Source of the DNA: Pristionchus mayeri
Lineage: Eukaryota > Nematoda > Chromadorea > Rhabditida > Neodiplogasteridae
Assembly: GCA_036245805.1 (NCBI GenBank)
Contig: BTRK01000006.1
Span: 27,408,901 to 27,472,900, forward strand
Direction: 5' to 3'
DNA: 64,000 nt
The position numbers were made by a program, and so were the translations under genes. Shown piece after piece: positions 23,469 to 36,028 of the stretch. Below the pieces are notes generated by a model, which made no database searches, was not told the origin of the DNA, and worked only from the letters and a program-made list of their open reading frames with translations. How positions within the stretch are numbered: the first letter of the stretch is position 1; each line of letters starts with the position of its first letter.

Positions 23469-23704
23469 GAATTGACCGATTGAAGAAGTCCATTCGATCA
23501 TCCATCTATCTGGATATGTAAGTATGAGAAGTATTCCCTCAGAAGTGAATACTTCCTTCCCATCGATCATCTCAATAAATAGCACCAGACGGGATAGAGA
23601 GATGCTTGACACCCGAGTGATTCTTCCCTGCACCTGCGGGATGGCGTAATGATGGGGATGACCGGACAGAGTACCGTATACCGAGAAAGAGAGAGAAGAA
23701 CCCG
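23469..23704 (-). CDS. Unassigned exon-like segment
   Basis: On the minus strand a frame opens after a TTGATTAG acceptor and reads about 78 residues with normal amino-acid use (GHPHHYAIPQVQGRITRV, then SLSRLVLFIEMIDGK). An internal GTGCAG after CCGCAG could split it. The low end is set by GTCCCC, a weak donor. I do not recognise the family. It sits in the minus-strand gene region and is bracketed by pyrimidine-rich (minus strand) intron-like sequence. Bases 22690-23468 hold only weak ORFs. Confidence 0.3.
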
Positions 23705-23794
23705 CTAATCAAACAGAGAGACGAAATGACAGACGGATGAGGGCAGATGTTGGTTAGAAGAGAAGAACGACGACGAGAAGAAAAGGAGGAGGAA

Positions 23795-24165
23795 GAGTTG
23801 ATGAATACTGAGGGGAAGAGAACGAAGGAATGGAATTCACTCGAGAGGAGTTGATGAATACTGAGGGGAAGAGAACGAAGGAATGAATTCACTCGAGAGG
23901 AGTTGATGAATACTGAGGGGAAGAGAACGAAGGAATGGAATTCACTCGAGAGGAGTTGATGAATACTGAGGGGAAGAGAACGAAGGAATGGAATTCACTC
24001 GAGAGGAGTTGATGAATACTGAGGGGAAGAGAACGAAGGAATGGAATTCACTCGAGAGGAGTTGATGAATACTGAGGGGAAAAGAACGAAGGAATGGAAT
24101 TCACTCGACAGGAGTTGATGAATACTGAGGGAAGAGAACGAAGAATGGAATTCACTCGAGAGGAC
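23795..24165 (+). repeat. Minisatellite, seven copies of a 53-bp unit
   Basis: Units begin GAGTTGATGAATACTGAGGG at 23795, 23848, 23900, 23953, 24006, 24059 and about 24112. They are almost identical; one unit lacks a base and the last is shorter. The period of 53 is not a multiple of three and the ORFs through it change frame, so it is not coding. Confidence 0.95.
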
Positions 24166-25855
24166 ATTACTTACTCTCTTGTGCAATTACACGTTACCCC
24201 CAAGCTTGAGGACAACTTTCGATTTCGCCTCTTCATTTTACATACTGTCTGATCGACTCCAAATTGGAATCTATCAAATTAAAAAAAGTTGGAATCTATC
24301 AAGTTAGGATGAAGTACAGTACTCAGTCAGAGATACGAGAGAGCACGTGAAGTGAAGAGACGAAATCGCAAGGTGGAATCAAGGAGGAGAAGGTTGGATA
24401 CCGTAAGCAGTGGAATGAGAACCGAGGGGAACACGAGTGTTGTCCCTATTCATCGAGTATTCTGTATGGTGGCCATACGATATGAAGAGGTTAATTGATG
24501 GCTTTTGAGGAGGGAAAGAAAGAAGTGAATGATGGAAGAGTGGGAAGTGAAGTGAGATGAGGGCATGAATGGGAATGGAAACGATGGATACGTCTATACA
24601 TGAGATACATCGTCTCTCTTCGAAGAATGAATGCCTACTTGGATACACTGTTGAAGAAACAGGGAGAGAAATACCTCACGCCAATATTCCCCCAACTACT
24701 GTAGAGAGTGAAATCTCTGATAAGTGTTAATAGAGTGTGATGGTTAATCTCGCACAGTTTTCTCTAGTGCGGGAGAATGATCTCTCCTAGGATGTAATTA
24801 GGCATTGTCCCCATCTGCACTCCATTCCTTCACACTTATTAGAGGGGTTTAGCAGCAGCTGGCTGTTGGAGAAGGAGAGGAGGAGGGAGGGGCAGGTGGA
24901 AGGGAGGAAGGAGGAGGGGAGGTGGTGGGAGGGGGGATGGGGAGGGGAAGGAGGGGGGAGGACAGAGGGGGTCAGAGAGGGTCACCAGCTGCCTCCCATT
25001 AGAGGAGAGGGAGAAGAAGAACTGTGAAATGAAGGGGAGAAGTATTGAGAACGGAGATGGGACGGAGTAACTGAACTGGAATATTATGTCTGCTCTCAAT
25101 CAGGATTACGGTATCGATCTGAGCAGAGGAATGAAGCGGAGGAGGGAAGCGTGAGATGCGGTAGTGCGGGAAAGGAGTCGAGGCAGTCCCTCCTTTGTTC
25201 CCACTCCAAATCCTTTCCTTCCACCGTCGATTCTATTAAATATTCATTGTTTATGGATGAATCAGTGGACGAATCTCATTACTACCAGAGTACAAAGGAA
25301 ACATACAATTTGCATTAGGGGTTTTCACTTCAATATATGGATTCATCTAAAGTAAATAGAGGCGGATAACTATGCTAACTTTGTGTTTTTAAACAGCGAT
25401 GATTAATTTTCAGCTAACAAAATAAATATTTCTCCAATATTTAGTGAAATTACAAATAAGTAACAATATTTATTTCTAGTTGCATTTAGCAAGGGCAATG
25501 GGTACTTTTTATATTTCGTAAATTAATTTTTCAGAATATCGAATTTATGGAATCGGCGATGCTGATTCTAGTGCGACAAAGAAAATGTTTAAAATATTTA
25601 AAATGATAGAAATACAGGGTTGTTTTCCAAATTCAGATAGGAATGGTTTTCTACAGTATACCACTGTTGAGTTCAAACGTTGAGTTGGGTCAACTTTTTC
25701 TTCCAATAATTTATTTATTTATTTTTAAACAAATATTTGTATTTTTTAGGTTATTTTATACGAAAGTTTGTTTTGTGAATCGTACTTGCTCCGGACATCT
25801 TACAGGGGAGATAATATTTTACGATGAATATGCAATAGAGGCAGATGCAATTTCA
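24166..25855. other. No recognisable gene
   Basis: Purine-rich plus strand (GGAGGAGGG-type intron filler near 24860-24980) followed by AT-rich sequence from about 25230. Minus-strand ORFs at 24379-24648 and 24839-25099 have skewed composition and no domain. Confidence 0.4.
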
Positions 25856-26144
25856 GCGAGTTTTGCCCATTCCAGCAAAGTTTTCACCATTTCCGAACGA
25901 TACAATCTGGGCAAGTTATACACTCAACGATAGCTTAGACGATGAGAAATAACCTGGGGGTAGTGAATTTAGACGGCATCCCCTACGAAACGAGAGTGGA
26001 AGAAAAAACATAGAATTCTGCGAGTTTTGCCCATTCCAGCAAAGTTTTCACTATTTCCGAACGACACAATCTGGGCATGTTATACACTCAACGGTAGCTT
26101 AGACCATGAGAAATAACCTGGGGGTAGTGAATTTAGACGGCGTC
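25856..26144 (+). repeat. Direct repeat, two copies of about 125 bp, 164 bp apart
   Basis: GCGAGTTTTGCCCATTCCAG begins at 25856 and again at 26020; both continue through 'aacctgggggtagtgaatttagacgg' with few differences. About 38 bp separate the copies. Confidence 0.88.
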
Positions 26145-26469
26145 GCCTATTACATCAATGGCAACTTGTGAAAGGTTAAAAAATACCACTATTTACGCAG
26201 CGGTTTTTTGCGACTATTCCATCACCGTGACAAGAAATAAGTCCAATATGGGACAGTAACATAGATTATCAAGGGCCCTCAAAAGAAAAAAATTTTTTGT
26301 ATCATCTAGAAAAGGTATAAATCAATAATGGAAGAGTACAGATCATCTCTGAAAAATGTGGTGTATGGAGGCGCGAAATGTAATAAGTCGTTCACTGTCG
26401 TGCACTTCCTCCAAGTGCAACACACGCCGCCCCTGCTAGTTGCATTCTAATTATTTTCAATGTTCACAT

Positions 26470-26611
26470 AAAGTACTGCAATTCTGGGCGAGGTACGGTA
26501 CTGAAGCGCGATTGATTGCCGATTTAAATTTCATACTGATCGATCATCGAAGCCCGTGCATTCGATCGTGCTTCAGTACCGTACTTTCGCCCAGAATTAC
26601 AGTATACTTTA
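26470..26611. repeat. Hairpin with unrelated ends
   Basis: Arms AAGTACTGCAATTCTGGGCG (26471) and CGCCCAGAATTACAGTATAC (ending near 26607), continuing inward through GGTACGGTACTGAAGC and its inverse. Loop of about 50 bp. The ends differ from the CTGTGAGAATAG family. Confidence 0.8.
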
Positions 26612-26641
26612 CGTTTGCATTCTTCCATAATCTGAAACATG

Positions 26642-26876
26642 TTAAAGTTACCGGACGAGGACGAAACCCTGATCTGACCCTGATCTGGTCGCGTGTACGA
26701 GAGAGTATGCAAAAGTGAGAGAGCGCGGGATTACGCTGATCATTTCCGGCTTTCCCTTGAAGCTATTATTGATTTTTAGCATTTTTGTATATTCATTCTC
26801 AACTAATTCAGCCATCGGCTATTCGATGGAGGACAAAAAATAGGGGGTCAATTTTGTCCTCGTCTGGTAACTTTAA
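26642..26876 (+). mobile_element. TTAAAGTTACC MITE, complete copy
   Basis: About 235 bp from TTAAAGTTACCGGACGAGGA to TCGTCTGGTAACTTTAA: inverted ends of about 24 bp starting at TTAA. The interior includes 'gagagagcgcgggattacgc'. The same size and ends appear at 49360-49594. No coding capacity. Confidence 0.88.
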
Positions 26877-27151
26877 TAAAATTTTAGTTTTTTGACCTAC
26901 TTTTCTTTTTAAAATATACTATTTCAAGGAGAAACAAATTGTTACAATTGTATAAATAAGGTTATTCATAGACTACTCCTATTGGCACATTGTAGTTACC
27001 TTTTCGGTTTCAGGTGAGCTAAATAGCCGATGTGCATTTGCATACATGCTTAATGCATCCGAAGCCTACCCAAAAATAACTAATTATTTATTATTAGATC
27101 ATATGCATTAAGGTGAGTGTATACTCAATTTTATCAATATTTCATCTACAA

Positions 27152-27376
27152 TTGAAGTTACCCAACAAGGACGAAATTGACCCATTATTTTTTGTCCTCC
27201 ATCGAATAGCCGATGGTTGGATTAGTATAGAATTAATATACAAAAATGCTAAAAATCAATAATAGCCTCAAGGGAAAGCCGGAAATGATCCGCGCTCTCT
27301 CACTTTTGCATACTCTCTCGTGCACGCGACGGGATCAGGGTGAGATCAGGGTTTCGTCCTTGTTGGGTAACTTTAA
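27152..27376 (-). mobile_element. TTAAAGTTACC MITE, inverted copy
   Basis: Reads as the complement of the 26642 copy, ending GGGTAACTTTAA at 27376. It directly abuts an exon-like minus-strand reading frame that ends at about 27377 (ITQSELRLMFDHKEISQA), so it may have inserted in or next to an exon. Confidence 0.85.
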
Positions 27377-27640
27377 GTGCTTGCGATATCTCTTTATGAT
27401 CGAACATTAGACGTAGTTCCGATTGAGTGATAGGACGATATTCTTCCTCTTCTGTACTCTCGTTTCCATTGATCTCTTGTCTCCAGATGGTCTCCATCGA
27501 TCATGTCCTCTCTCTCTCCCAGGTGCTTCTTCCCTCGGGCAACAACATGTGGAAGAGGGGTAATCCCACGAGGGTACACATATCCATTCCCTCCCTTCTG
27601 TCATCCATCACAAGATACTTGGATGAAGCGTGTCTTCTTG
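27377..27640 (-). CDS. Unassigned exon-like segment next to a MITE
   Basis: Two minus-strand frames are open here: one reads TEEEEYRPITQSELRL toward the MITE at 27376; the other reads GITPLPHVVARGKKHL then LETRDQWKREYRRGR. Both have plausible amino-acid use, so I cannot choose. It may belong to the same gene as the start exon at 28161. Confidence 0.25.
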
Positions 27641-27948
27641 TGAGAGGGAGAACATGGGTGTCAAGGAGGAAAGAAGCCAATCCTCACAGTGGGGAGTCAT
27701 GAGATTTGATTGATCAGATGGTAGATGGGTAGATCAAAGGAATAGTCATCTCAGAGGGAGGACTCATAAATGGATTGGACGGAAGTGGAGTGTGACTGGG
27801 GGAGATCGGTCCCACCTGCCCCCCCCCCCTCTGCTACTACTGTACTGTTAGAGTGTACATAGAAGCCGAATGAACGAGTAAGAGAATCAGAGAAGACTAG
27901 CTAGCCATTTTAGATCTTTGTCTTTATCTTCAAATTTTAATTAATAAC

Positions 27949-28161
27949 TTTGAGATGAGAAGTAAAATTGAGTAGTCCAATTTCAAAGATGTTGATACCA
28001 AGCCAATGATATTTTTTGGGCGCAAAACGAACCGGTGACATAATTATAGGTTGATCCAGGATAGATAAGGGAATTGATCGGCAGTCAACTGAATAGTTGA
28101 TGAGTTCCATCATTAAATCATGGAATGGATCGTTAAGGGGATATTTTATAATGGTAGACAT
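27949..28161 (-). CDS. Candidate first exon of an unidentified minus-strand gene
   Basis: ATG at 28161 directly follows a CATTCCAG acceptor (trans-splice-like, as for the EGL-46-like gene) and opens 71 codons to a GTTATT donor at 27948: MSTIIKYPLNDPFHDLMMEL, later MSPVRFAPKKYHWLGINIFE. Amino-acid use is normal and not low complexity. The downstream exons are uncertain (see 27377-27640). No family recognised. Confidence 0.35.
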
Positions 28162-28397
28162 CTGGAATGACTATACATACACATATGGTGTGAGTGAGTA
28201 TCAGTGTGATCTCTTCTCAGGAATGATTGGATCTAGAGAGAGCTCTCATCCCATCGAGAGGGAAACGATTACTCAATCGAGAGAATTAATAGCTTTGAGA
28301 TGAGAAGGAGGGAAAGTCCCTAGGCCTTGGCACGTTTACGGGAAGAAAAGCCCTACTAAGGTATTCGGCCTTGAACCGAGAGGAAGGATTGTACTAA

Positions 28398-29475
28398 CTA
28401 TCCCAACAGATCGGGAAGATTTCCAAACTCAAAGTTTGTGAACTGTGAAAGGAGATTGAGTGCTTGAGCTCCGTTCGAATTAGAGGATTGAGAAGGATGA
28501 GGAGCTCCTCTGAAAAACGAAATGAATATGATGAGTGGAGAGAAGAGTAGCTGACCCTCCCCTTCCTCCCATAAATCCTTGTGCTATGAGAGAGACGATA
28601 TTGTTGCCGAACTCGCCACTCCCAGATGGCTGCCCGAAGATTCCCCCTCCAGAAGGAATGATCGGAGGAGAAGGAGGAGAGGGATGGGATGGAGGACTCA
28701 ATGAGGGAAGTGAATGAGAGTGAGAGAGAGATGATACTCACGGATATAGTCTGGATGGTCTCGTAGAGGGAAGAGGAGCGAGTGTAATGGGTGAGAATCC
28801 CTTGGTGGAGGGAGACACAGTGGACACTTCCATTCCTTCTCAACTTCCTTCTCTCTCACTCACAAGGGAAGGAGTGAATACCTCTACAAAGCAGTGCCAG
28901 TTCCTCACAGACTGCTTGCTTATCAAACAGATTCGCATTCGTATCTCGAGTCTTGCAGCCAGGGAACCAGAACTGATCACAATGCCCAGTGTCTCTGCAC
29001 AGATCAAATATCAACTCTCACTCGTCTAATCGATTTCTCTTTTCGCCTATTCGCTTCTCACCCCTGCGATCTCGAATAATGTGTAAGGGAACAAAGGAAG
29101 ATGGTGATTACACCGAGTGGGGAGAGCGAGTATCTACCTGTTGTATGTCCACTTTCTAGCGAACCCGCAGAATCGACCAGTGGGGGCATCCATATCACAC
29201 AACTCAGATAGATTCACTGCAAAAGGGGGCAACTGATGAAGAATGGACAGTTCGCACTCACCCTTCTCATTCTCCTCTTCTCGATCCTCCTTCACAGTGG
29301 GTCTCATAGTAACGAGAGAGAAGGCATTCTTGACGGGAGGAGGAAGAGGACCTCCGTTAGCCGCAGTCACACACTCAAAGACCTTCCCTCTCTCACTTCC
29401 AGAGTTCCAATCCTCACCTTCTCTGGAATACTCTTGCACTCATTCGCAGATTCATCTCTGAACTTGTTGGCGGGG
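28398..29475 (-). CDS. Kunitz-like cysteine-rich secreted protein (3' part)
   Basis: Minus-strand exons with consistent phases: 29475-29418, 29391-29262 (FECVTAANGGPLPPP), 29216-29138, 28994-28882, 28826-28742, 28696-28556 (PSPPSPP then IFGQPSGSGEFGNN), 28509-28398 (stop TAG). The third and fourth exons together give six cysteines in Kunitz order with FxFPGC and NANLF landmarks, but spacings are about 9-14-7-15-6 instead of the usual 8-15-7-12-3, so it is a divergent Kunitz/BPTI-type domain or a relative. A Pro/Gly-rich tail and an LLSQFTNFEFGNLPDLLG end follow. A tiny exon (about 29553-29539) and one near 29610 may extend it. The N-terminus probably lies beyond the assembly gap. Inhibitor or cuticle role is inference. 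Confidence 0.6.
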
Positions 29476-29936
29476 CTGGAAGGGGGGAGAGTAGTCGGGG
29501 GGGGGGGGGGGGGGGGGGCTTCCTCTCACCGTTGGCAGATCTGTCTGGGGAAGTCGCAAGAGTGGGGAGTGCATTGTGAAGTGGATACACTCACGAAGTC
29601 AGCATTCGACACGAAATCTTCGCCTGGAGGAAGAATGAATCAATCCCCATTTTCTGCCAATGCTGTGCCCAGTCCATCTCACTTTCTATTCCCTTTCCTT
29701 CCCCTGGGGATCAAAATGAGTCATTCTCCCTCTTAGTTCGGACCAGTTTTAGCTTTTGGTATTGTCGTATCTCTTCTCTTCCTTTTGTACTGCGAAGACG
29801 TCTGAAGACAAGTGAAACCCCGAAGGACAATTCAAATTTTTAAACGTTCACATCTCAATATCTAATATTCCAATATAGTTTACATGAATCTCATTTTACG
29901 AGAGGGAATATCTTTGAGTGTTCTATTTCACATGAC

Positions 29937-30436
29937 NNNNNNNNNNNNNNNNNNNNNNNNNNNNNNNNNNNNNNNNNNNNNNNNNNNNNNNNNNNNNNNN
30001 NNNNNNNNNNNNNNNNNNNNNNNNNNNNNNNNNNNNNNNNNNNNNNNNNNNNNNNNNNNNNNNNNNNNNNNNNNNNNNNNNNNNNNNNNNNNNNNNNNNN
30101 NNNNNNNNNNNNNNNNNNNNNNNNNNNNNNNNNNNNNNNNNNNNNNNNNNNNNNNNNNNNNNNNNNNNNNNNNNNNNNNNNNNNNNNNNNNNNNNNNNNN
30201 NNNNNNNNNNNNNNNNNNNNNNNNNNNNNNNNNNNNNNNNNNNNNNNNNNNNNNNNNNNNNNNNNNNNNNNNNNNNNNNNNNNNNNNNNNNNNNNNNNNN
30301 NNNNNNNNNNNNNNNNNNNNNNNNNNNNNNNNNNNNNNNNNNNNNNNNNNNNNNNNNNNNNNNNNNNNNNNNNNNNNNNNNNNNNNNNNNNNNNNNNNNN
30401 NNNNNNNNNNNNNNNNNNNNNNNNNNNNNNNNNNNN
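29937..30436. other. Assembly gap (500 N)
   Basis: Exactly 500 unknown bases, a conventional scaffold-gap length, so the true distance is unknown. It lies where the pyrimidine-rich strand changes side. Confidence 0.99.
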
Positions 30437-30544
30437 GTTTGAGTCCCTTCCTGTTACCCTCTGGTTGAGTCCTCCGTGCTTGGAAAGGAGTTGATACTTC
30501 TCCTGCTCAGAGTATTTCTTACACGATGGAGGAAGAGTAGCCAT
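30437..30544 (-). CDS. Exon-like fragment at the gap edge
   Basis: Minus-strand frame from ATG at 30544: MATLPPSCKKYSEQEKYQ then LLSKHGGLNQ, open into the gap. Could be the start of the Kunitz-like gene or a separate gene. No domain recognised; no signal peptide visible. Bases 30545-31550 show only low-value ORFs. Confidence 0.25.
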
Positions 30545-31550
30545 TCTGAAATGATCTTTTCTGCTTCTTCTCTAATCTCATCTCATCCTCATCATTCACT
30601 GAATGGAGGCAGTGATGCATTTGAATAGAACTCCTTCCCTTCCTACGTCACTCTCACTCACTCAATGAGATCATCTCACTTTCTCAGTTGTATCCGTGGT
30701 CTCTCAGTACTCTTCTCCTCCTCTTTCCCTTCAATCGACGTCTCATTCGAAATCTGCGAAATGACGTCATCTCGAGTTAGTTTGTGGCTCCAAATTGGAG
30801 ACAAAGCTGATCCAGGAAGAGAAGGATGGGCAAACATTGAGAGGAAGGGACACTTCCCCCTATTGAGAGACCCCATGAGGAATCACGGAGAATCCACTCA
30901 CAGATCAAGGAGGATCTATTCCAAAGAATATGGTACATCCACTATGATAAACTATCATCAACAGTGCTGTATACATTTCGAAAGGAATGGCTTGAGGAAG
31001 ATAAAAAAGAAACGATCTTTCCAAATGTGCATATCACCTCTTCTTTCTCGATTCCTGCTTCGATCAATAATTGGGATGCATCAGGGGCGTGTTCGTCTGA
31101 AATATTCTGTAGTCAGAGAGGAAGGAATGGAAGAAGATTGGAGGTTCACCTGGGGGAAGACTACTGAGATCCTGTAGAGTTGACAAGAAATTAGAGAGAA
31201 GAAGGATCAAAGAGAAGAGGAGAGATCGGAGGTCCATCGGAGGGAAGAGAGGAAGAATGATGAACACGTAGGAGTATGGATGGAGGGGAGAGAGAGGGGA
31301 GAGGGGGGGAGGGAGAGGGGAGAGGGGGGAGGGAGAGGGAGGTGAAGGGGGAGTGATGCAGACTGGTCAGACGACGATGGAGATGGCAACGATGTTTGTG
31401 TTGACTGACCAGTCGAAGAGAATGACGGACTGGGAAGAAAACGTGAAATAAGTAGAGAGAGAAGTGATGAGAGGTTCGCGAGAGGCTTTCCATCGGATCG
31501 AACCATCCATGCAGTACAATCTAAAATCGTATGCGAATGAGTGCATGAGT

Positions 31551-34500
31551 TAGCATCAAATGCAAGGGTTCTTGATTCGTCTGAAGAAGAGATTCTGGCT
31601 GCTTGATCCAATGGAGTGGAGATCCAAGAGTGGTAACTGTTTCGTGTGAGTCTGATGCTCATGTAGCACATCTTCCTATTCTTCATGGAATCAATTGTCT
31701 CGTTTCCCGATCGAACGTCTTCCCTTCTTCTCATTTCGGTCTCCGTCATAATTGGACTGACCACTTCAACTCATTCTTTGTTTATCCTTCATCTCTCAAC
31801 CTCCCCTATCATCTCTTCTTCTTCCTCAGTCTCTTCTTCTTTCCACCTTCCTCATTTTTCTTCGTCTTTTTTGGCGACTCCTCCGTCGTTTCTTTCCTAA
31901 ATTGTCCCGTGGGCCCAATTCTCGATAGTAAGTGGAGTCCTTAAGGATGGCGACTGGAATGTTTCTGATCCTCCATTCACCACAGTTTCTTCTCATCCTT
32001 TCTTCCCGTCATCAATCATTTCTCTCTCCATACTTATTAAGTCGATTTTTTACAGAAGAGTATCTCTTCCACTTCCCTAGTTATAAAATGGGAAACCTAA
32101 AAAAGGTTTGTCTCTAGAAACACTGCTCGTATGTTTGTTTTCCAAATTACAATTTCGCCCACGAACATCATCTTTCGTCATAATTCATTTCATATTTGAT
32201 CTCTCGACCGATAACTTCTCCTTCTCTGTATGAAGAAGCCTATGTCTCTCACCACGACCATTTCCCTTCTACAGTCGTACACCTTCCCTCTCCCTTCCTT
32301 CTCTTCTTATCGTCCACTTTTTGTGTATCGGAAGTCCTCCAGTGTGCATTTCATAGACGATTTAACCCGAGCTACGACGCGTAAACAGTTAGTCCGAGAT
32401 AGAAGAGAAGGAGAGACCCGTCCCCTCGTGAGATTCATTCCACTTCATTCCTTCCTTCAATTACAGAATCACGGATCAAATATTCAACAAATTCCTCTTA
32501 TCCCTTCCAATGAGAAGTTTCGTCGGATGTCGATTAAAAGAGCGGGAGTGGAATGTGATTAGTGCTTCTCTCGAGTAGATTATTCATCTCATCTCACTCC
32601 CTCCCTTCATTCCTCCTTACCACGTTATCCCCCCCTTCATTTCTTCTCTCCTTCGATGGTATTACTAAGCATCGGACGCGTCAAATATCCACAGGAATAA
32701 AGGGATGTCGTTGATTGCAGAGGATGGCAGAGTGTGGGTGATCGACTTCGATGAGTGGAGGACTCATCCTTCCCTTCACCCACATGCTTCTCATGGCATC
32801 CCAAATGAGTGTCAATCTCACTCTCAACAGTATGTTATCATTCACTCATTTTCGCTCTTTCTTTTCAAAAATTATCTGCATGCACATATTATTGGTGGCA
32901 TGAAGTGGGCCGAGAAACGGGCAGGAAATAAACGTAAACGTAAGTTGAGGCATCCACGCAAGGCGGGTTTGCCACCCCCGCGCCAATTCTGCGTTCAGTC
33001 TGTCCTGAGGTTAACAGCGACCTATGCGTGAGGCTACGGCCCGTGTTGTGTGCACGTGGTGGGGGATTTCTGACCTATTTCTTAACCCCCGTGGTCTGGG
33101 TGTACATATAAAAATTCATATAAAAATATATGCTTTTCTGAAAATATGTGGACTATCTAGAGCCTCGGGGCATGACAAAACGGGAAGCGACAAAACGGGA
33201 ACTGTGTGCATAACTCACTCCAAGCTTGCGCTGCAGATTGCATAAATTTCTAGAACGAAATGTCCAAATTCCAAGGGGTATCGAATGGGTCACGTTTCAT
33301 GAAACTCAAAAACACCAGTTTTAGCAAAATTAATACTCAGTATAGAAATCTGAAACGAGGTGTAATAGGTAGTTTTTTTATTCATAAAAGAAACAGTTAG
33401 CTGTGAAGGATACTCTCCCCCCCTCCCCCATCCCTCCCAGTAGGAAGAGAGGGGGAGGCGATCGTCCATCGGATCTCGTTGTCTCACTCTTCCCGAGTGA
33501 GCAATGAGTCTTCAGGGTCCACTCATCATTGGTCTAAAGAGGGGATAAGTCACTCCCTCTGGAGGGAAGGGCCAGTGATAGAGGAGGAGAGGGAGATTCA
33601 ACCCCTAGGGAGATTCACTCTTCACCCATTATCCTTCCCATCACTTCAGGACTACCAAAAGTGCCTACATCGAAGTTGTTCCCACTATAATTTCGATGGC
33701 TCGAAAGAAGAACAGATGAGCTCCTTTGTTCTATCCCAGTCATAGGTTGTGTTCCCTGATGCATACTCGAACTGGCGATGAATCCTCTCTTCCATTCACT
33801 CCCTTCTTCCCATCCTCTCAATACTCCTTTCCAATCATTCCCATCAATTCTCTAGGGGAATTCACTCCATCTCGCTACTATTTCTTTCCCCTCGTAATTC
33901 GAGCAGGTAAAATCATCTTCTCGCTTTCTTTCTACAGAAGAAGTGTAATGGACTATCTCAGATTTCTGGAGGGATGATCCTCCTCTCTCCCCCACTCTTC
34001 TCCTCCCCTCCTCCCTCTTCCTCCCCCCCTCCCCTCCCCTTCCCCTCCCACGTTTCATTTCACCATCCTCATAGCAAGAGTAACTAACTAGTGAATAAGT
34101 TAATACATCTTCCTTTTGATTCTTCCTTCCTTCCCTTCCCTTCCTCTTCTTCTCTTCGCCGTCTTTTTCTTCCTTGATTCTATTTCGATACTCGAGTGGA
34201 CGTACTACTAATTCAAATATAAATAATTGGTCTTTCCACTTTTCTCACCAGTCTTCGTCCTAATTATCATTGGGAAAGGGAGGGATACGGTAGAATGAGG
34301 AGAGAGATTCCCCCTTCCACCAACTTCTCAGTAGTAGGGAAATGATGCAGCTCTTCTATTCGGACAGAGGAAAGACTAATTTGAATGGCCCCTTGTGAAC
34401 ACTCGTGGACAGATATTGAGAGAGAGAGGGCATGCCACTCCCTCAGTTTGTCCCTCTCACGGTCACTTCTATGTAGAGGAGAAAGGATGAGATTCATTCT

Positions 34501-34977
34501 TATTATCCTTCAAATTATAATTGTCATCAGTTCATTTATGATTATTGCCTCTTATAGTTGGATGATTCAAATGAATCCTGCCCCCCCCCCCCCCTTCAAT
34601 CACCTTTCCCTTCTGTCTCTCCATCTCACATTCAATCTCAATACGATCGTCTCTTGTTTTGGCCTCGTCGAGTGAACAATTGAAGTTGTTACTTCTTCCG
34701 GAAGACTTCACTCGAACCATACCTGTGAGAGAATGGAAGGGAAGGAAGAGAGGGAGAGAGGGGGAAGGGTGAGATGGAGATCGTCATTCTCATCCATCTC
34801 AACCATCTTCCACTTAACCACATATCACTCTTACTTCCTATCATTCCCACTTTTTCATCTCTTCTCCCTTATAAATTATTGGTAGAGCCTCTCGATGGCT
34901 TGTTTGAAGTACTGAGATCAGAGATGCACGCATGTCTCCATGAACCGAGACTCTTGTGGGATCTAATCGGTCTTTGA
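31551..34977 (+). other. Unassigned plus-strand exons
   Basis: Intervals with normal amino-acid use, separated by CTTCC-rich intron-like sequence on the plus strand: about 31931-31978 (GVLKDGDWNVSDPPFTT), 32342-32560 (FIDDLTRATTRKQLVRD...RRMSIKRAGVECD, stop), 32696-32829 (after a CCACAG acceptor: MSLIAEDGRVWVIDFDEW), 33651-33715 (SAYIEVVPTIISMARKKN), and 34868-34977 (EPLDGLFEVLRSEMHACL...LLWDLIGL, stop). They may form one or two genes. I do not recognise a family and phases were not all reconciled, so no gene model is offered. Confidence 0.3.
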
Positions 34978-35843
34978 TCTTCTCTTCTTCTCATCTGCTC
35001 ACACTTCCCATGCCATTCAACGACCTATGAAGACTCAAAAAGTTGGAATGGGGAAAAGGCCTTTGCGACTACCGCTCCCCCCTCTCCCCCTCCTCTTCCC
35101 CTCTCTCCCCTCTCTCCCTCTCTCTCCCTCTCTCTCCCTCTTTTCTCTTCCCCCACTCCTATCATTTGTTGCGGGAGTGGAATCAGAGTCCATCACTCAA
35201 TGAGAATCCTGAGTGTCTGACTGCTCATTGATGAATCGTTCTCTTCCCTCTCCTCCTTCCTCTTCTTCCTTCAGGTCATTCCATCATTTTATCACTCTCA
35301 CACCACTCACTCATACACAATTAGAGGGGCTCATTTCAGTCTCTCTTCTCTGTCCTTTTCTCCTCTTCCATCCACCATTCACTTCTTACCATCGTTAATC
35401 CTTACTCAATCTTCCGTAGTTCAAACAAATGATAGTAAAGAGCTAGATTCGTTCGTCCATAATTCATTTATTTCGTACCGTTCAATTCTCCGATTCTTCC
35501 ACAATACTCGCTTCTTCTCTTCTCTCCTCTTCCATTCTCTAATTAATCACCAATTCTTCTCTTCTAGTGAGAATCCTCCTTTATGCCAAGTTTTCCTATT
35601 TTCTATGCTATTTAATTATTTCTCTGATAGAGAGAGATGAATGACCTACTCCTTGGTCATTCATGTGCATCTTCATCCCTTCATGTTCCCTATCGTGTAT
35701 TATCCCCATCTTCTTACTCCAATCATCTTTTCTCCTTCTTCAGATCTTCTTCTTTTTTTCCTCGCTGTCATCGGTCATGAAATGCCCTTCAAGACTCCCC
35801 ATTTACTTCTATTCGTACTCGTGATTCGAGTATTTGATCATCG

Positions 35844-36028
35844 ATTGATAAGCTCCGCCCTTGACTCCGCCCCCTCGAATCATTCGATTCATTTTGCTGC
35901 CATCTATCACCATCGGAGAAAACGAGGGCGTAATTCGCGCGAGGGAGAGGAGGAGAGGACTGAATTCATCAGAACATCGTGGACTGATGAGGAATACCAG
36001 AAACTGTACAAGAAAGTTAGAACTTACA
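35844..36028 (+). CDS. SANT/Myb-like exon, unassigned gene
   Basis: A plus-strand frame ends in ACTTACA|GTAAGT at 36028 and encodes a basic stretch (RRKRGRNSREGEEERTE) followed by FIRTSWTDEEYQKLYKKV, which looks like the start of a SANT/Myb helix (W-T-x-E-E...L...V). The exon start is unclear. The second half of the domain was not found downstream. Alternative: chance resemblance of one helix. Confidence 0.35.
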
